Below, one piece after another: positions 1-11,175 of a DNA stretch of 64,000 nt; the first letter of the stretch is position 1, and each line of letters opens with the position of its first letter. The stretch is taken from assembly GCA_958298945.1 (NCBI GenBank), contig OY282605.1, forward strand, positions 117,114,267 to 117,178,266, read 5' to 3'. The stretch is from Atherix ibis (lineage: Eukaryota; Arthropoda; Insecta; Diptera; Athericidae). The position numbers and the translations under genes are program-made. The notes below the pieces were generated by a model, which saw only the letters and a program-made list of their open reading frames with translations, did not search any database and was not told the origin of the DNA.

Positions 1-286
1 TTTAAGTATCTATTTACAGATCACTTACTATGTGCCTATTCCATGAAATATTTTCTTCAAAAAATATTTTCTTAAAGACAAAATGAAAATGATTAAAAAT
101 TAAATAAATAAATTTTGACAAAACAAAGAAAGCAAATTAAAAATTTTTAATAATTTTTTTTTTAAAAGACGTGTTTTTTTCAATTTCTTCAAAATATTAA
201 GTAAGTTTTTTTAAATTGTAAATAAAATATTTTATAAAATTTATCATTTACAATAGGTGTTACTGACTCATATTCAGGAAGAGTCG
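1..286. other. AT-rich spacer, nothing recognised
   Basis: Low-complexity AT-rich DNA downstream of small gene copy A. I see no ORF, RNA gene or element boundary. Confidence 0.4.
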
Positions 287-643
287 TCACATATCATTTT
301 GGCTTTTTTTATGAAATAGTTCCAAAAATTCAAAGATTTCAGTGAAATTTTCGCAGTTGAAGCAATTTTCTGTTGATGTGTTTTGTACAATAATCTGTTG
401 TACTGATGACAATCCCGTATCTGTTGGTTGACTGTGAACGGGTACTAGATATGAAACGCTTGAAATTGTTCCTCCATCCGATAATGGATTTTCTTCTTCA
501 CTCCTTTTATTTATAAGACATATAATTTCAAATGTGAGTTCATTATATGATTTTTCCGATTTCACATTTTGCAATAACGTACAAATATAATCGCAGAATG
601 TTTTTTCTTTCGATTTGTTAACGTGTGCACTTGGATGGTTCAT
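287..643 (-). CDS. small hypothetical protein, copy A of an inverted pair (118 aa)
   Basis: The ORF begins MNHPSAHVNKSKEKTFCDYI and is nearly identical over its first 57 residues to the ORF at 4275-4559 on the other strand. Just upstream is a plausible 5' UTR intron (668-762, GT..AG, 95 nt), and its equivalent is in copy B, so this looks like a real spliced transcription unit. Residues about 15-50 (F..Y....L..VKSE, then I..LI) resemble the short C-terminal helical motif (BESS-like) of insect MADF/Adf1-type DNA-binding proteins; that is a weak pattern match only. The rest is polar and Ser/Thr/Asn-rich with a Cys-rich tail (NCFNCENF). No signal peptide or membrane segment. Copy A is longer than copy B at the C-terminus and may be the functional one. 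Function unknown. Confidence 0.5.
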   Translation of the reverse strand: MNHPSAHVNKSKEKTFCDYICTLLQNVKSEKSYNELTFEIICLINKRSEEENPLSDGGTISSVSYLVPVHSQPTDTGLSSVQQIIVQNTSTENCFNCENFTEIFEFLELFHKKSQNDM

Positions 644-1131
644 CTTGAAGTTTTGTTTTTTTTTCTTCTGAAATATGAAATTTTTTAACTTAATTATGTT
701 TTTTTTCTTAATAAAAATTTATAAAAAATCTTAAAAAATTGACAATAATAAAATTACCTTACCACTTTTTCTACACTTTCTGAAAAACTGACTAGTATTG
801 TTGATGGATATAACTTCATGGGTCGCTAGATGAAAAATTTTGACAGCATTGAACAGTATATTTTGAAACAGTAGTTTTCAAACTGCAAATGGTCGGAGTC
901 AATTTAAAGTGAAAATTTATTCAAAGTGGATACTAGTGGAGGAGCCCTGGTAGTGTTATTCCTCAGTTGGACTTCGTAATGCATCGAAGATCACTCAGCT
1001 GTCTTACGCTATCAGAGGGAATAGCTGAGTAGCGAAAATTGATTAAGCGGAGAGGAAGCTTCGGTGGTCGGTAGAGAGAGTGTAAGACTTGAGAATTTGA
1101 ATAATGAGCAGGAGAGATTTTTGGGATTATT

Positions 1132-1138
1132 TTTTATA
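1132..1138 (-). promoter_or_regulatory. TATA-like box of small gene copy A
   Basis: On the minus strand the sequence reads CCCATATAAAAAATAATCCC, and the identical block occurs at the same place in the right arm (3766). It lies upstream of the spliced leader of copy A. Position and conservation between arms support a core promoter; no transcript evidence. Confidence 0.4.
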
Positions 1139-1519
1139 TGGGAAAGAGGCGGTCAAATGAGCAGATAGAGTGGGTTCTGACGTTTGGGAGAAGGTACAGT
1201 CTACTCATTTTAGTACAGTCTACTTCCCATTCCGTCTGAGATAAAACTTTAGAAAATTTATGATTTTTTAATAATAAATCGAAGTTGTTATTGGAAATAT
1301 GAAAAAAAGTCGATAATCAGTAGATGATGATTTTTGTTATCAAGCCAACATGAAATTCCAATTATCTTGATGAAAATATGTTTCACACAATAGAACCGAT
1401 ATAATAAGATAAATCATATTTCTTATATTAACAAAATCAATTTAAAACAACCTTGATATTTTTTAATGTAAATTATAAGTAAAAGTAGAAAGGGAAGAGA
1501 AAGAGAGAGAAAAATATTT

Positions 1520-1592
1520 CGCCCAACGTGGGGCTCGAACCCACGACCCTGAGATTAAGAGTCTCATGCTCTACCGACTGAGCTAGCCGGGC
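1520..1592 (-). tRNA. tRNA-Lys (anticodon CTT)
   Basis: A 73-nt cloverleaf on the minus strand. The acceptor stem GCCCGGC pairs with GTTGGGC (two G-U pairs). The A box TAGCTCAGTCGG, anticodon loop with CTT, and T-arm GTTCGAGCC are all present. A T5 run follows as a pol III terminator. It sits between the two inverted arms and has the same orientation as the tRNA-Lys(TTT) 1.2 kb away. Confidence 0.96.
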
Positions 1593-2790
1593 ACATAAAT
1601 CCTTTTTCTTTTATTATATTATTTACTTCGCTACAAACTTATGCTAATCTAATGTACAATATAATAATTAAAATACAATAAATAAATAAAACATTAATTG
1701 ATTATAATTTAAAAAAATAATTTTTTTTGAAATTTTTAACAACTAAGAACAATCAGAAGTTCAAAATTTTTATACACTTTATTTTCATTCGAACATACGT
1801 GTAAGTTTAAAAAAAATTATATAGAAAAAAACATTAATCATTATTATTTTTTAAACAGAGTTCATTTAATTTTTATTATTATAATAGTCAAAATCAATGT
1901 ATTTCTAAATTTATTATTGTAATGAAACTGAAAGAACAATCCCTGTTTAAAATTTAGTTCGATAGGATTTTATTTAAAAAAGATTAGAATTTCATTAAAA
2001 AAATGGAACGAAAAATTAAATTTTACGAAACGTTTTAAAAAATAATTTCGGTCATATGGCCGGTACGCTTGAAGAAACACATCCGATTAACCCAAATTTT
2101 GTTGTTGTTGAAAACTCATCCGATCAGTTGAACCGATTTTTCAAGTAAATTCGGCTATATATCCGCTATAATTCGCGTTTTAAGGTTTCAATTGTTGCTG
2201 GTTGTCAGCATATACCAATATTCCCACAGGAAATAATTCTGTGTCTTCAATAAATCGATGGTTCCTCCGGGTCTGTGTCTTCCTTGATTTCAAAAAAATA
2301 TTCTTTGATGAAGACCCGACAACGCTGTTCTTTTCGCGTCAGTATGGAAGAAATAGGGAGCAGCGATACCGTCTCCAACATCTCGTGTAGATTTGTAACA
2401 CTGCAAAAGCGACACTTTTGCTTGTTAACACAACTATTGAGCATAAAATGATCCCATCACTACATAAAATTTCGCGTTTCACGAATTGGCTCGGCCGTTT
2501 ATTTTCGAAAAAAAAACAGGATAATTTGCATAGTATATGAAAAGTAGTCAAAAATTATTTAATTATTTTATATTTATTTAATTTTATAAAACCAATCGTA
2601 TTTTTCTTTCTTTATTTTACAAAAAGAACATTTATTCATTTAGAAGCAAGAATAATAATATATTCTCGTTATTTAAAATATTTTATTAAATAAATTTGAT
2701 TAAAAATTATATTGAAGAAAAATAATTATATTAATTTTATAAGTGATTGGTGAGTTACAAAATCAATAAGAATGTGAAAAAAAACAAATC
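1593..2790. other. spacer between tRNA-Lys genes
   Basis: Mostly AT-rich. 2040-2445 has higher GC than its surroundings and includes one copy of a 28-bp dispersed repeat (2108-2135), but its short overlapping ORFs on both strands have no recognisable product. Possibly a decayed mobile element. Confidence 0.35.
2108..2135 (+). repeat. 28-bp dispersed repeat, copy 1
   Basis: The unit begins TTGAAAACTCATCCGATCAG and ends TTGAACCG. It is identical to the two tandem copies at 4850-4905. A near-identical tail (ATTTTTCAAG here, ATTTTTACAAG there) follows. Confidence 0.85.
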
Positions 2791-2863
2791 CGCCCGAGCA
2801 GGGACTTGAACCCTGGACCGTTGGATTAAAAGTCCAACGCTCTACCGACTGAGCTACCCGGGC
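2791..2863 (-). tRNA. tRNA-Lys (anticodon TTT)
   Basis: A 73-nt cloverleaf on the minus strand. The acceptor stem GCCCGGG pairs with CTCGGGC (one mispaired or wobble position). A box TAGCTCAGTCGG, anticodon TTT and T-arm GTTCAAGTC are present, with a T8 terminator just downstream. The last 68 nt are identical to the interrupted gene at 61601-61668. Confidence 0.96.
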
Positions 2864-3650
2864 ATATAATTAATGGCGCAGACAATAACAGGACACGCTG
2901 CTGGACTAAGTCCCATTATTATTAGTAAATTCGTGTTTTCTATCTCTTTCTATTCGTTCTAAGATCGTATAAGTCGGCTTTACTAAAAATAGATCTGACA
3001 TTAATTGACAAAATCAACAATTAATTCGATCAAACAATGATAATTAACTATTGAAATACTGCGGAATGTTAGTCATATTTTCTGTACGATTTAAATTGCT
3101 ACAATATCGAAGATTACTAATACTACAATACTTCCAGATCAAATAGTGAAAAATTGCGTCAAATCGCGAAAGCATTCTTCTTGAGAATGAGAAAATTATG
3201 CACAATCTCAACACAACAGCGCAGATATAATATTAAAAATCATTTTTATCGACAACACCTTATTAACTATTAACTGTGTGATAAACAATTTCAATTATTT
3301 TCGGAAGGTTTTGTTTCAACTGTTTGCTAAACAATTTCAATTATTTTCGGAAGGGTAGAAATGTAAAGAATTTTATTTAATAATATTTGAACAAAAATTT
3401 GTTTAGTTAGAATATTATTAGTAAATACAGTGGCTCTTTGCATACACATATTGTTACTCGTAAAATGTCATCCAAATAATAAATTATTATCAGCCAAATA
3501 GTAGACTTCGTTGGCCCCACGAAAAAAAAATGGAAATACCCCAATAATTTGATGCCGCGATGACTTCTTAAGAACGGACTCTTCAACCCTTAATCATGGT
3601 GGAGGGGGAACGGATTAGATAAGGGGATAAGCGGTTAAATAAAATTTCAT
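2864..3650. other. AT-rich spacer inside the inverted duplication
   Basis: No gene seen. A short direct repeat around CAATTATTTTCGGAAGG occurs twice (about 3290 and 3338). Confidence 0.35.
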
Positions 3651-4557
3651 AACTTTTCTAAAGTTTTATCTCAGACGGAATGGGAAGTAGACTGTACTAA
3701 AATGAGTAGCCTTCTCCCAAACGTCAGAACCCACTCTATCTGCTCATTTGACCGCCTCTTTCCCATATAAAAAATAATCCCAAAAATCTCTCCTGCTCAT
3801 TATTCAAATTCTCGAGTCTTACACTCTCTCTACCGACCACCGAAGCTTCCTCTCCGCTTAATGAGCAGCGGTAATCAATTTTCGCTACTCAGCTATTCCC
3901 TCTGATAGCGTAAGACAGCTGAGTGATCTTCGATGCATTACGAAGTCCAACTGAGGAATAACACTACCAGGGCTCCTCAACTAGTTAGTATGCACTTTGA
4001 ATAAATTTTCACTTTAAATTGACTCCGACCATTTGCAGTTTGAAAACTACTGTTTCAAAATATATTGTTCAATGCTGTCAAAATTTTTCATCTAGCGACC
4101 CATGAAGTTATATCCATCAATAATACTAGTCAGTTTTTCAGAAAGTATAGAGAAAGTGGTAAGGTAATTTTATTATTGTAAATTTTTTTAGATTTTTTAT
4201 AAATTTTATAAAGAAAAAAAACATAATTAAGTTAAAAAATTTCATATTTCAGAAGAAAAAAACAAAAATTCAAGATGAACCATCCAAGTGCACACGTTAA
4301 CAAATCGAAAGAAAAAACATTCTGCGATTATATTTGTACGTTATTGCAAAATGTGAAATCAGAAAAAACATATAATGAACTCACATTTGAAATTATATGT
4401 CTTATAAATAAAAGGAGTGAAGAAGAAAATCCATTATCGGATGGCGTTTCAAATCCAGTACCAACAGATACGGGATTGTCATCAGTACAACCGATTTTTC
4501 CACAAAATATAAGAGAATTTGAAATTTTTAAAATAGAATATTTATACAATATTAAGT
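3651..4557 (+). repeat. right arm of ~1-kb inverted duplication
   Basis: Reverse-complement match to 287-1253. It keeps the promoter region, spliced leader and start of the small ORF. Similarity decays at the 3' end of the ORF, where this copy has lost sequence. Confidence 0.85.
3766..3772 (+). promoter_or_regulatory. TATA-like box of small gene copy B
   Basis: TATAAAA within CCCATATAAAAAATAATCCC, mirrored in copy A at 1132-1138. It precedes a spliced leader with a predicted intron at 4159-4252. Confidence 0.4.
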
Positions 4558-4559
4558 AA
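4275..4559 (+). CDS. small hypothetical protein, copy B (94 aa, shortened C-terminus)
   Basis: Paralogue of the ORF at 287-643 in inverted orientation. The first 57 residues differ at one position (S to T in KSEKTYNEL). After LSDG this copy lacks about ten residues present in copy A and ends in unrelated sequence (FEIFKIEYLYNIK) instead of the Cys-containing tail. A 94-nt 5' UTR intron (4159-4252, donor GGTAAGG, acceptor TTTCAG) matches the one in copy A. It may be a functional short paralogue or a decaying copy. Any role is unknown; the first half has only a loose resemblance to BESS-type helices. Confidence 0.45.
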   Translation: MNHPSAHVNKSKEKTFCDYICTLLQNVKSEKTYNELTFEIICLINKRSEEENPLSDGVSNPVPTDTGLSSVQPIFPQNIREFEIFKIEYLYNIK

Positions 4560-5516
4560 AAAAAAATACATAATTTTTTTTCTTATACCAATGAAATGGT
4601 AGTTTAATTTTTCCACCACAACCTCGGATAATTGCACTTGTATCGAAAGGGACTTGGACAATTTTGTGATCAGTTGCTTGAAATCATAGTGTGACCGTCC
4701 GTTATTCTTCGGCAATAATTGCCTTCCTCATTAGTGTATATTGATTCAAAATATCCTTTTTTATGGCTGCTATTATAAAATTAACTTTAAAAATTTCTTC
4801 ATTCACATTCTAAAAAAGTTTTTATAATCCAGCCGCATCAATAAGACAATTGAAAACTCATCCGATCAGTTGAACCGTTGAAAACTCATCCGATCAGTTG
4901 AACCGATTTTTACAAGTTTGTACACAAACACGCGCGTGCATGACGTACGCATCTAACGCAATGCTCACACCAATGCAGTAAATTTGACGTAACATTCTGC
5001 CGCGTGCTGATATGTCGCCCACCGGTAACATCTCATACTTATGGATGGATAGGCATCGATTCTGAAAAGAACTTTTATAGAATTTAGAGTTCTGTCTTGA
5101 CATATGTGTATGGTAGGAGCACAGTTCCGACGACCACTCCAAACTGAACTACAAATAATGTCAAAACTTGATGATTTTCGTCCGTATGAAAATAATTTCA
5201 CAATCTTTTCTATTCAATTTTTATAAAATGTATTCCAAAAATTTTGTAAAAACCAAAAAAAAGAAGACATTTTTTTAAAAACTTTACAAAGAAAATACTA
5301 TTTTTAGTAAAACAAATAAAACTGTTATCTACTAACTATAATTAAAAGTGAAAATGTTCAATTGAAATACTATTATAGAAAATTAATACTTGTTAATTAT
5401 TAATAACGACTATCGATTGCTTACAGTCATAAAATGTAGTTTTTTTCGTTCTAATCCGTGGGCATTCACCTTTCAATTAATTTACTCATACCTTTATAGT
5501 TGAAGGTAGTTAGTTT
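4560..5516. other. spacer with locally GC-rich segment
   Basis: Contains the tandem 28-bp repeat (4850-4905), then a comparatively GC-rich stretch about 4910-5150 with several CG-containing words (ACGCGCGTGCATGACGTACG). Overlapping short ORFs there have no recognisable product. Possibly a decayed element. Confidence 0.3.
4850..4905 (+). repeat. 28-bp repeat, two perfect tandem copies
   Basis: 4850-4877 and 4878-4905 are identical to each other and to 2108-2135. Confidence 0.9.
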
Positions 5517-5825
5517 ATGAATAATAAATCAATTTTGGTGAATAATCCAAAGTTCTATCAGTTTGAAATTATAATATCAATATTTAGATATTTTATAAAG
5601 AACAAGTGCAGATTTAGGGCTCGGTATTTAGAAGAGCCATACGCTATTTCCGGCCCATCCTCTAACGTTATAATTACTCTAGTAGATGGATCTGTTTGTT
5701 ATCAGGCCAATGTCTTTTGGTATTTGTTCAATAAAGAAAATAACAAAAATAAGTCAATGTTTACATTATGTTGGAAATTTACAAATATAGCAGATGATTT
5801 GTCATTCTACAAAATTAACTACTAA
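5517..5825 (+). CDS. hypothetical ORF (102 aa)
   Basis: An ATG-to-TAA ORF with fairly balanced amino-acid composition (SGPSSNVIITLVDGSVCYQA), unlike the Lys/Phe/Asn-rich random ORFs of this region. I recognise no domain, signal peptide or clear membrane segment. It converges on the broken minus-strand frame at 5833-6100. It could be an exon of a larger gene, a transposon remnant or chance. Confidence 0.25.
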   Translation: MNNKSILVNNPKFYQFEIIISIFRYFIKNKCRFRARYLEEPYAISGPSSNVIITLVDGSVCYQANVFWYLFNKENNKNKSMFTLCWKFTNIADDLSFYKINY

Positions 5826-5832
5826 CGTACGA

Positions 5833-6100
5833 TTATTCATTAATAAATTCGAGACTTCCACTCATAATCTTCATGACGAATCGTGCTTGAATTTCATTGT
5901 CATTCGATGACGTCAAAATCGATGTCGTTTGCAGCAAATCCATTGTGGAATTTATAATATCATCGAATCATTGATCAGGTGAGAGATATCGGCACTCTTG
6001 TGACAAATCTTCATACGAAAGTGTACCTTTTCTAGACACTTCGATATTTTTCTCTTCCAATATTGAAAAAATTTCTTTTATAGCTAGAATTATCAAACGT
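5833..6100 (-). pseudogene. coding-like frame broken by one TGA
   Basis: Reading the minus strand down from about 6100 gives a long frame with protein-like composition: LEEKNIEVSRKGTLSYEDLS near the start, and NEIQARFVMKIMSGSLEFIN just before the TAA at 5833-5835. One TGA interrupts it after SPDQ. No start codon is evident, so it would be an internal or last exon. Not recognised. It may be a relic of an insect gene or transposon ORF. Confidence 0.3.
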
Positions 6101-6703
6101 GTTTACAAATAACATAATCATAATAATAGCGTTTAGTATTATATTATTTTACTTCTTTCTTTTTTTTCTTACTTATTCCGTTTTATTTTTAACTTTATTA
6201 TAAATAAAAGTTGTTTTATTGATTTTTTTTCTCTAAAATATCTGTAATCGATTTTGCTTAGTAGCCAATCTTTTAATACTACCTGGAAGTAAGGTTGATT
6301 CTCTAAAGTGGACAAGGAAAAAAGCCATTAAGTTGAGGTCAAGGTAATTCTTTTACGTACAAATATGTGTACAGGGACCGAAGGCTATAAGAACTATACA
6401 ACCTACCAAATATCTAATTATCTTCTAAATTAAAGATTCATAATAATTCGGTTTTCACTTTTTACTATATTGTATTAATAAAGTCCTTTCTGTAAAGAAA
6501 AACGAAATAAAAGCAAATAAAATTCGGACTATAGGCTTAAGCTATTATAATTTGAATGAAAAGGTAATTATGCTTATTCAATTTTAATATAATTTTATAT
6601 AAAAGTTGTATATTATGGTGAAAATTGATAAATTATTGTGTATTCTCTTTTATGGTAATCAAACTAAATATTATTAATAATAATACTATTCTCTATATTT
6701 GTA
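5836..6703. other. AT-rich spacer
   Basis: Beyond the broken frame (to 6100) I see only AT-rich DNA with no recognisable feature. Confidence 0.3.
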
Positions 6704-7627
6704 TTGGTTGTTTGGAAAGTAATTTCGTTTTCTTTTTATAAAAATGAAAGACGATTTTCTTATAGTGAATTAATATTTTATTCTGGCCTTTTTTTCTTTA
6801 AGTGAATCATTCAATTTGTCCAACTGATGGCAGTACACTTCAAAATTGATCGTTGTGTTGCTCGGTAGAAGCTCAAAATAAAAGATTTCTTTGAAGTCCC
6901 ACCAAACAGATAGCATAACTTTTTTTTGATGAATATTGGCTTTCGAAGTGCTTAGAGCCAGTTCATCTTTTCTACTCCAGGATCTTTTGCACTTAACATT
7001 GCTGTAGACAACCTATTTCTCATCCCGAATGATGATACGTTTAAAAAATGGATAATTTTCTTGGCGTTTGAGAAGCAAATCACAAACGTCAATGCGGCGG
7101 CACAAATTTTTTCCCGTAAGAAGATGAGGAACCTATATGTCGAGCTTTGAGATAAAAACTAGCCTTTTCAAATGATCACGAATGGTCGTATTCGATAAAT
7201 TTATTCTCTCAGCGATCTCACGAGTTGTTATTCGCAGGTTTGCATCAATTAATGCCTTTATTGTGTCTTCATCAGCTTCAACTTGGCTTCCAGGACATGG
7301 TGCATCTTCGAGACCAAAATTTCCGGATCGAAATTTTGCAAACCATAGCCCAGCTTCAACATATACATCGGATAAGTTTTTTTCCATGCTTGAACAGCAT
7401 TTTTATCTTTTCTATAGTTTAAAAAGTTTTTCACTTTCCATATTTAAAAGGGTATCAACCAAAAACTACTGTGCAGAATCAATCGAATTTTTCTCAAAAG
7501 CAAACCTTGCTATGTCAGCTGTCAAAATACATATGATTATGCGACTTAAGTGTGAAGTTGGTTGCGAAAAAGTACAATTAAGTCCCCTGTTGGGAAAAAA
7601 AACGAAATTACTTTCCGAACAACCCAA
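6704..7627 (-). mobile_element. internally deleted mariner (irritans-like), copy 1
   Basis: Inverted ends: left TTGGTTGTTTGGAAAGTAAT, right (reverse complement) TTGGGTTGTTCGGAAAGTAA, each next to a TA. The minus strand encodes the mariner N-terminal helix-turn-helix region ([16 protein letters not shown], then [20 protein letters not shown] and IAERINLSNTTIRDHLKRL). Near the left end it jumps to [20 protein letters not shown] and straight into the 3' UTR. The catalytic C-terminal part is absent, so the 0.92-kb copy is non-autonomous. The right terminus is followed by a tandem copy of about 30 bp containing the TIR tip (7613-7673). The copy at 35834 has the same architecture. Confidence 0.88.
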
Positions 7628-10600
7628 TATTATTGTTTCTTATTTCCGAACAACCCAATATTATTGTTTCTTATCTTTTATTAATATTTTCCTTTTTACA
7701 ATTAATAATATTTTTTCACATAAAATAAAAAAAACTACATAAATACAATTTTATGCAACAACAAAAAAAAAAAAATGAAAAATAATTTGCATATATTCGG
7801 TAGGTACGACGCTATCATATTAAGAACAAATTAACAATAATGGAGGTGGTCCCAGACAACATAATTAATGATTGTAGACAATCTCAACTGCAATTTTAGT
7901 AGACAAATAGACTCATAAATAAATCGTTGTAAAATTAAATTACTAAAAAAAAACTGAAATAACTCAAATTATGACAAAATATTGTAATTAATTACACATT
8001 AAGCATAGGTTTTTTGGTATTAAATAAGTAACTCAGAAAATTTCTAAGAAATTTTTAAGTATCTTAGAAAATTACTACGAAATAATATGGTAAAGAGAAA
8101 TACAAATTAGTCTAAAACACATGTGCATATATCTGTATGTATGTACTGGTATCTAATAATTTTATTGTACTAAATTTTGTTTTTATCCATAGTCATATTT
8201 AGTAATCTCCATAAAATTTATTAAATCTCTTAATTCTTCCTGCTTTCGAATCAATCTAATCAAATTCCTCTGTAATATTTTTAAAGTAAATTTTTAATTT
8301 ATAATTTTATTATTCGTAAAAAATACTTTTTTTTGTAAATAAATAAATGTTTATAATATTGTTTTGCTAAAAGAATTACAATCTATCAACCCTATTTCTC
8401 TTAAATCTTCTCCATACCAGACCTTAACTAAATCTATATTCTTACGAAGGTCTATAAAAATTTATTGAGACAGTAAAAAAGCTTTAACATTTCTCAAATA
8501 TAGGTAAATTATCAGTTGGTTTTGAACTTGCTTCTCCTATCATCTTTAAATATGTCTAAGTTAATAATTATTTTTATAAAATTTTTCGATAATTCCAATT
8601 TTTTAGTTACAGTAAGAAAATTTCCATAATCAATTTTTTTTAGCTATAACAAAATTTATGTTTAGTGTGAATTTACAAAATTATCTAGTCAGATTACTGG
8701 TCAAAAAATAACATGCTCCATTTTATTTATTCATTTTTTTTAATTTAAAATATTAAATATTCGAAAATTTAAATATTCGAAAATTATTAATTGTAAAAAT
8801 TATGAATATTTTTTTTAGTAAACAAAAAGCTATTCTCAAACTATTCAAAATACATAACCAAATATTTTGTGTAAAAGTGCTTTTAAAAAGTTTTTCAATC
8901 AAAAGTTTCCTTTTTCAACTATTCAAATTGAAATTATTTTAATATTTATTAAAATTTTTAAATAATCTTTCGAATAAAACAGTATAAATTTAACATATTT
9001 AATTTTTCTTCATTATTGTTTTCCCCATTTAGTCATATTAAAAATAATAAAAACTATAAAAATTTAAAATAAAGAGTCTAAAAACAATATTATGTAAAAA
9101 AGACCAAAAAAAAATCGATAATTATTAAATGTTATAAATTTGGTAAAATTTGGTAAAAAATTATTAAATAAAAAGTTTATAATCTCAAAGTGAAGAAAAA
9201 ATACATAACCAAATATTTTGGATAAAAGTGATTTTAAAAAGTTTTTCAGTTGAAAGTTTCCTTTTAAATAACATTCAAAATAAACAATTATTTTTTAATT
9301 AAATTTATTTTTGGAAATAAATAACAAATTTTTTACCAAAATAAAAAAAACTACGCGAAGTGTAAACAGAAAATTCTCTCAAAGCTTTTTCAAATAAAAG
9401 CTTTTTTTCTGGTTTCTTTTTCGCTCTTTTCCATCAGTCCTATTAATGTTTCAGTGACCGCTTATTTCTCACTAATTGAGAGTCTCATCTAAATGACGTC
9501 ATCTATTACTTTAATTAAATATACTTACGAATTCAAACACATTCAATGATGAGATCAACCTGAGTGTTTGTGTTTGTGTAGTTTCATTTTACCGGCCGCA
9601 TAAATGACACACTAAATTTTATTTCCAAAGAATTTACTCACCTAACAGCTAAAGCATTTATTCAAATCGATAATAATGGCCGAAAATACTGGTTTACTAT
9701 TATTCTTTAAGATGAATAAGAATTGAATAGAGAAAACTATTCAGAAAAATTCCGATCTCAGATTAATTTACAAATAACCCCTCTCATTTAATGATTGCAT
9801 GGTGAGTAGAATGTAGAGGAATATTTTTTTCGGGAGTGTACATTGCGCGTTCTCGCACTCACACCCATGTCTACCCGAAGGGATGTGTATTGTTTTGAGA
9901 AGAGCATCGAACAATATAGTTGTTGGTGTGGTTAGGGTCGTATACGATTTGTAATGGACGAAAATAATACTCATTCATATGCAAATACGATTGAGATTGT
10001 ATTCTTGAATAAATTTCGTTCTCATAAATGAATTAAGATTTGATGTTACAAAGGTCGCACACTATTTTTGATTGTTTGTTTTCTCTACTTACAACAAACA
10101 TCTGAAATTTATCTAAATAACTTAATTACTCAAATCGAAATAAAAGTTCTTTTTCGCTTTCAGAAAAAAAAAACAAATTCAAAAAAAAAACAAAAAATTA
10201 AAATAATATTTTAAAAATATTGAGAAAATATTCATATTAAAAAAAATTGAGAAAAATACACTTTGTTGAGTAAAAAAGTATTTTTGCTTAAAACTTTTTA
10301 TAATTACTTCAGAAATTTATGCTTATAATAACGCAATATTTTTATGATTAATATATCTACCATGTCACATTATTTAAGTCTATCCTTATTGAAAAACAAA
10401 AATAATTTTAATAAATATATTGAAAATAAATAATTTTTATCAATAACTTTGATATAAATTTAAAATTTTTTATGTATTTTTGAAAATTTTATTTATTTAT
10501 ATACGTTAAAATAGCGTATATTTACAAAATATCGCAGTTATTATAAAAAAAACTGAACGGATATATACTATAATTTATTATTGTTATTATATTTTAATTA

Positions 10601-10960
10601 GAAAAAAACAGATGATTATTTTTCCCTGTTAATTGTTAACTGCAACAATTCAAGACTTTATTTACTGTGTGCGCCTCACCATATATTATGCTGAGCGGAA
10701 GTTTTTAATCGAAAAACCTGACCGTCTCTATCTCATAACAATACTATAATTGTGTTAGTAATAGCTCTTCTATAATGTGTGTGGATAAGTACTATTTCAG
10801 TAAAATATATTTTTTTGTTGTTGTATTGAAATTATTGAATGTTCTCATAAAAACATAAATGGGTTGGAAGGGGGAGGTCTATTTCGTAATAAAAATAAAA
10901 ACTTGAATAAAATCGAAGCTTGAGAGACGTGAGCTTTTAGTTTGGTGTACAACTTGGGTG
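7628..10960. other. AT-rich intergenic region upstream of annexin
   Basis: No gene seen. It holds a diverged direct repeat (8850-9305). At 9820-9960 and 10640-10760 base composition is more balanced; these could be regulatory DNA or unrecognised exons, but nothing decides it. Confidence 0.3.
8850..9305 (+). repeat. pair of ~100-bp diverged direct repeats
   Basis: The segment starting ATACATAACCAAATATTTTG at 8850 recurs at 9201 (offset 351). Both continue through AAAAAGTTTTTCA and AAAGTTTCCTTTT before diverging. Confidence 0.7.
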
Positions 10961-10964
10961 AGTT

Positions 10965-10996
10965 TATATTCGTTTAGAAAAGGACTTATTTCAGTT
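10965..10996 (+). promoter_or_regulatory. candidate TATA/Inr core promoter of annexin B9
   Basis: TATATT at 10965-10970 lies 28 bp upstream of the A of TCAGTT (10991-10996), the dipteran Inr consensus. A donor-like AAGTAAGT follows at 11174-11181. The annexin coding exon begins behind a splice acceptor (18817-18818), so an upstream noncoding exon must exist; this is a candidate, not proven. Confidence 0.3.
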
Positions 10997-11175
10997 GCGT
11001 TGTGCCTTTCCAACTATTCAATTAATTCCAATTTTTTAAAAGGCTATTATTTGGCTTCTTGTCGAGTTGATTTTGAATATTTTTCCAAATACTATTATTA
11101 AAATCTACTTATTTATAAATATCGCGCGGATATTTGGGTGTGGTTAGAAAAGCAGAAAGCAAAAAATTCATATAA
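10993..11175 (+). other. AnxB9: candidate noncoding first exon of annexin B9
   Basis: From the Inr-like TCAGTT to a consensus donor (GTAAGT at 11176-11181). It would be spliced over about 7.6 kb to the acceptor before 18819. Purely positional inference; a cDNA could place the first exon elsewhere. Confidence 0.25.

Larger units (their letters stand above)
287..1253 (-). repeat. left arm of ~1-kb inverted duplication
   Basis: Reverse-complement match to 3651-4557, read from the small ORF inward through its 5' UTR intron and promoter. Long stretches are nearly identical, with small indels, such as an extra short run near 1195 that duplicates the local GTACAGTCTACT sequence. The arms are separated by about 2.4 kb containing two tRNA-Lys genes. 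Confidence 0.85.
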
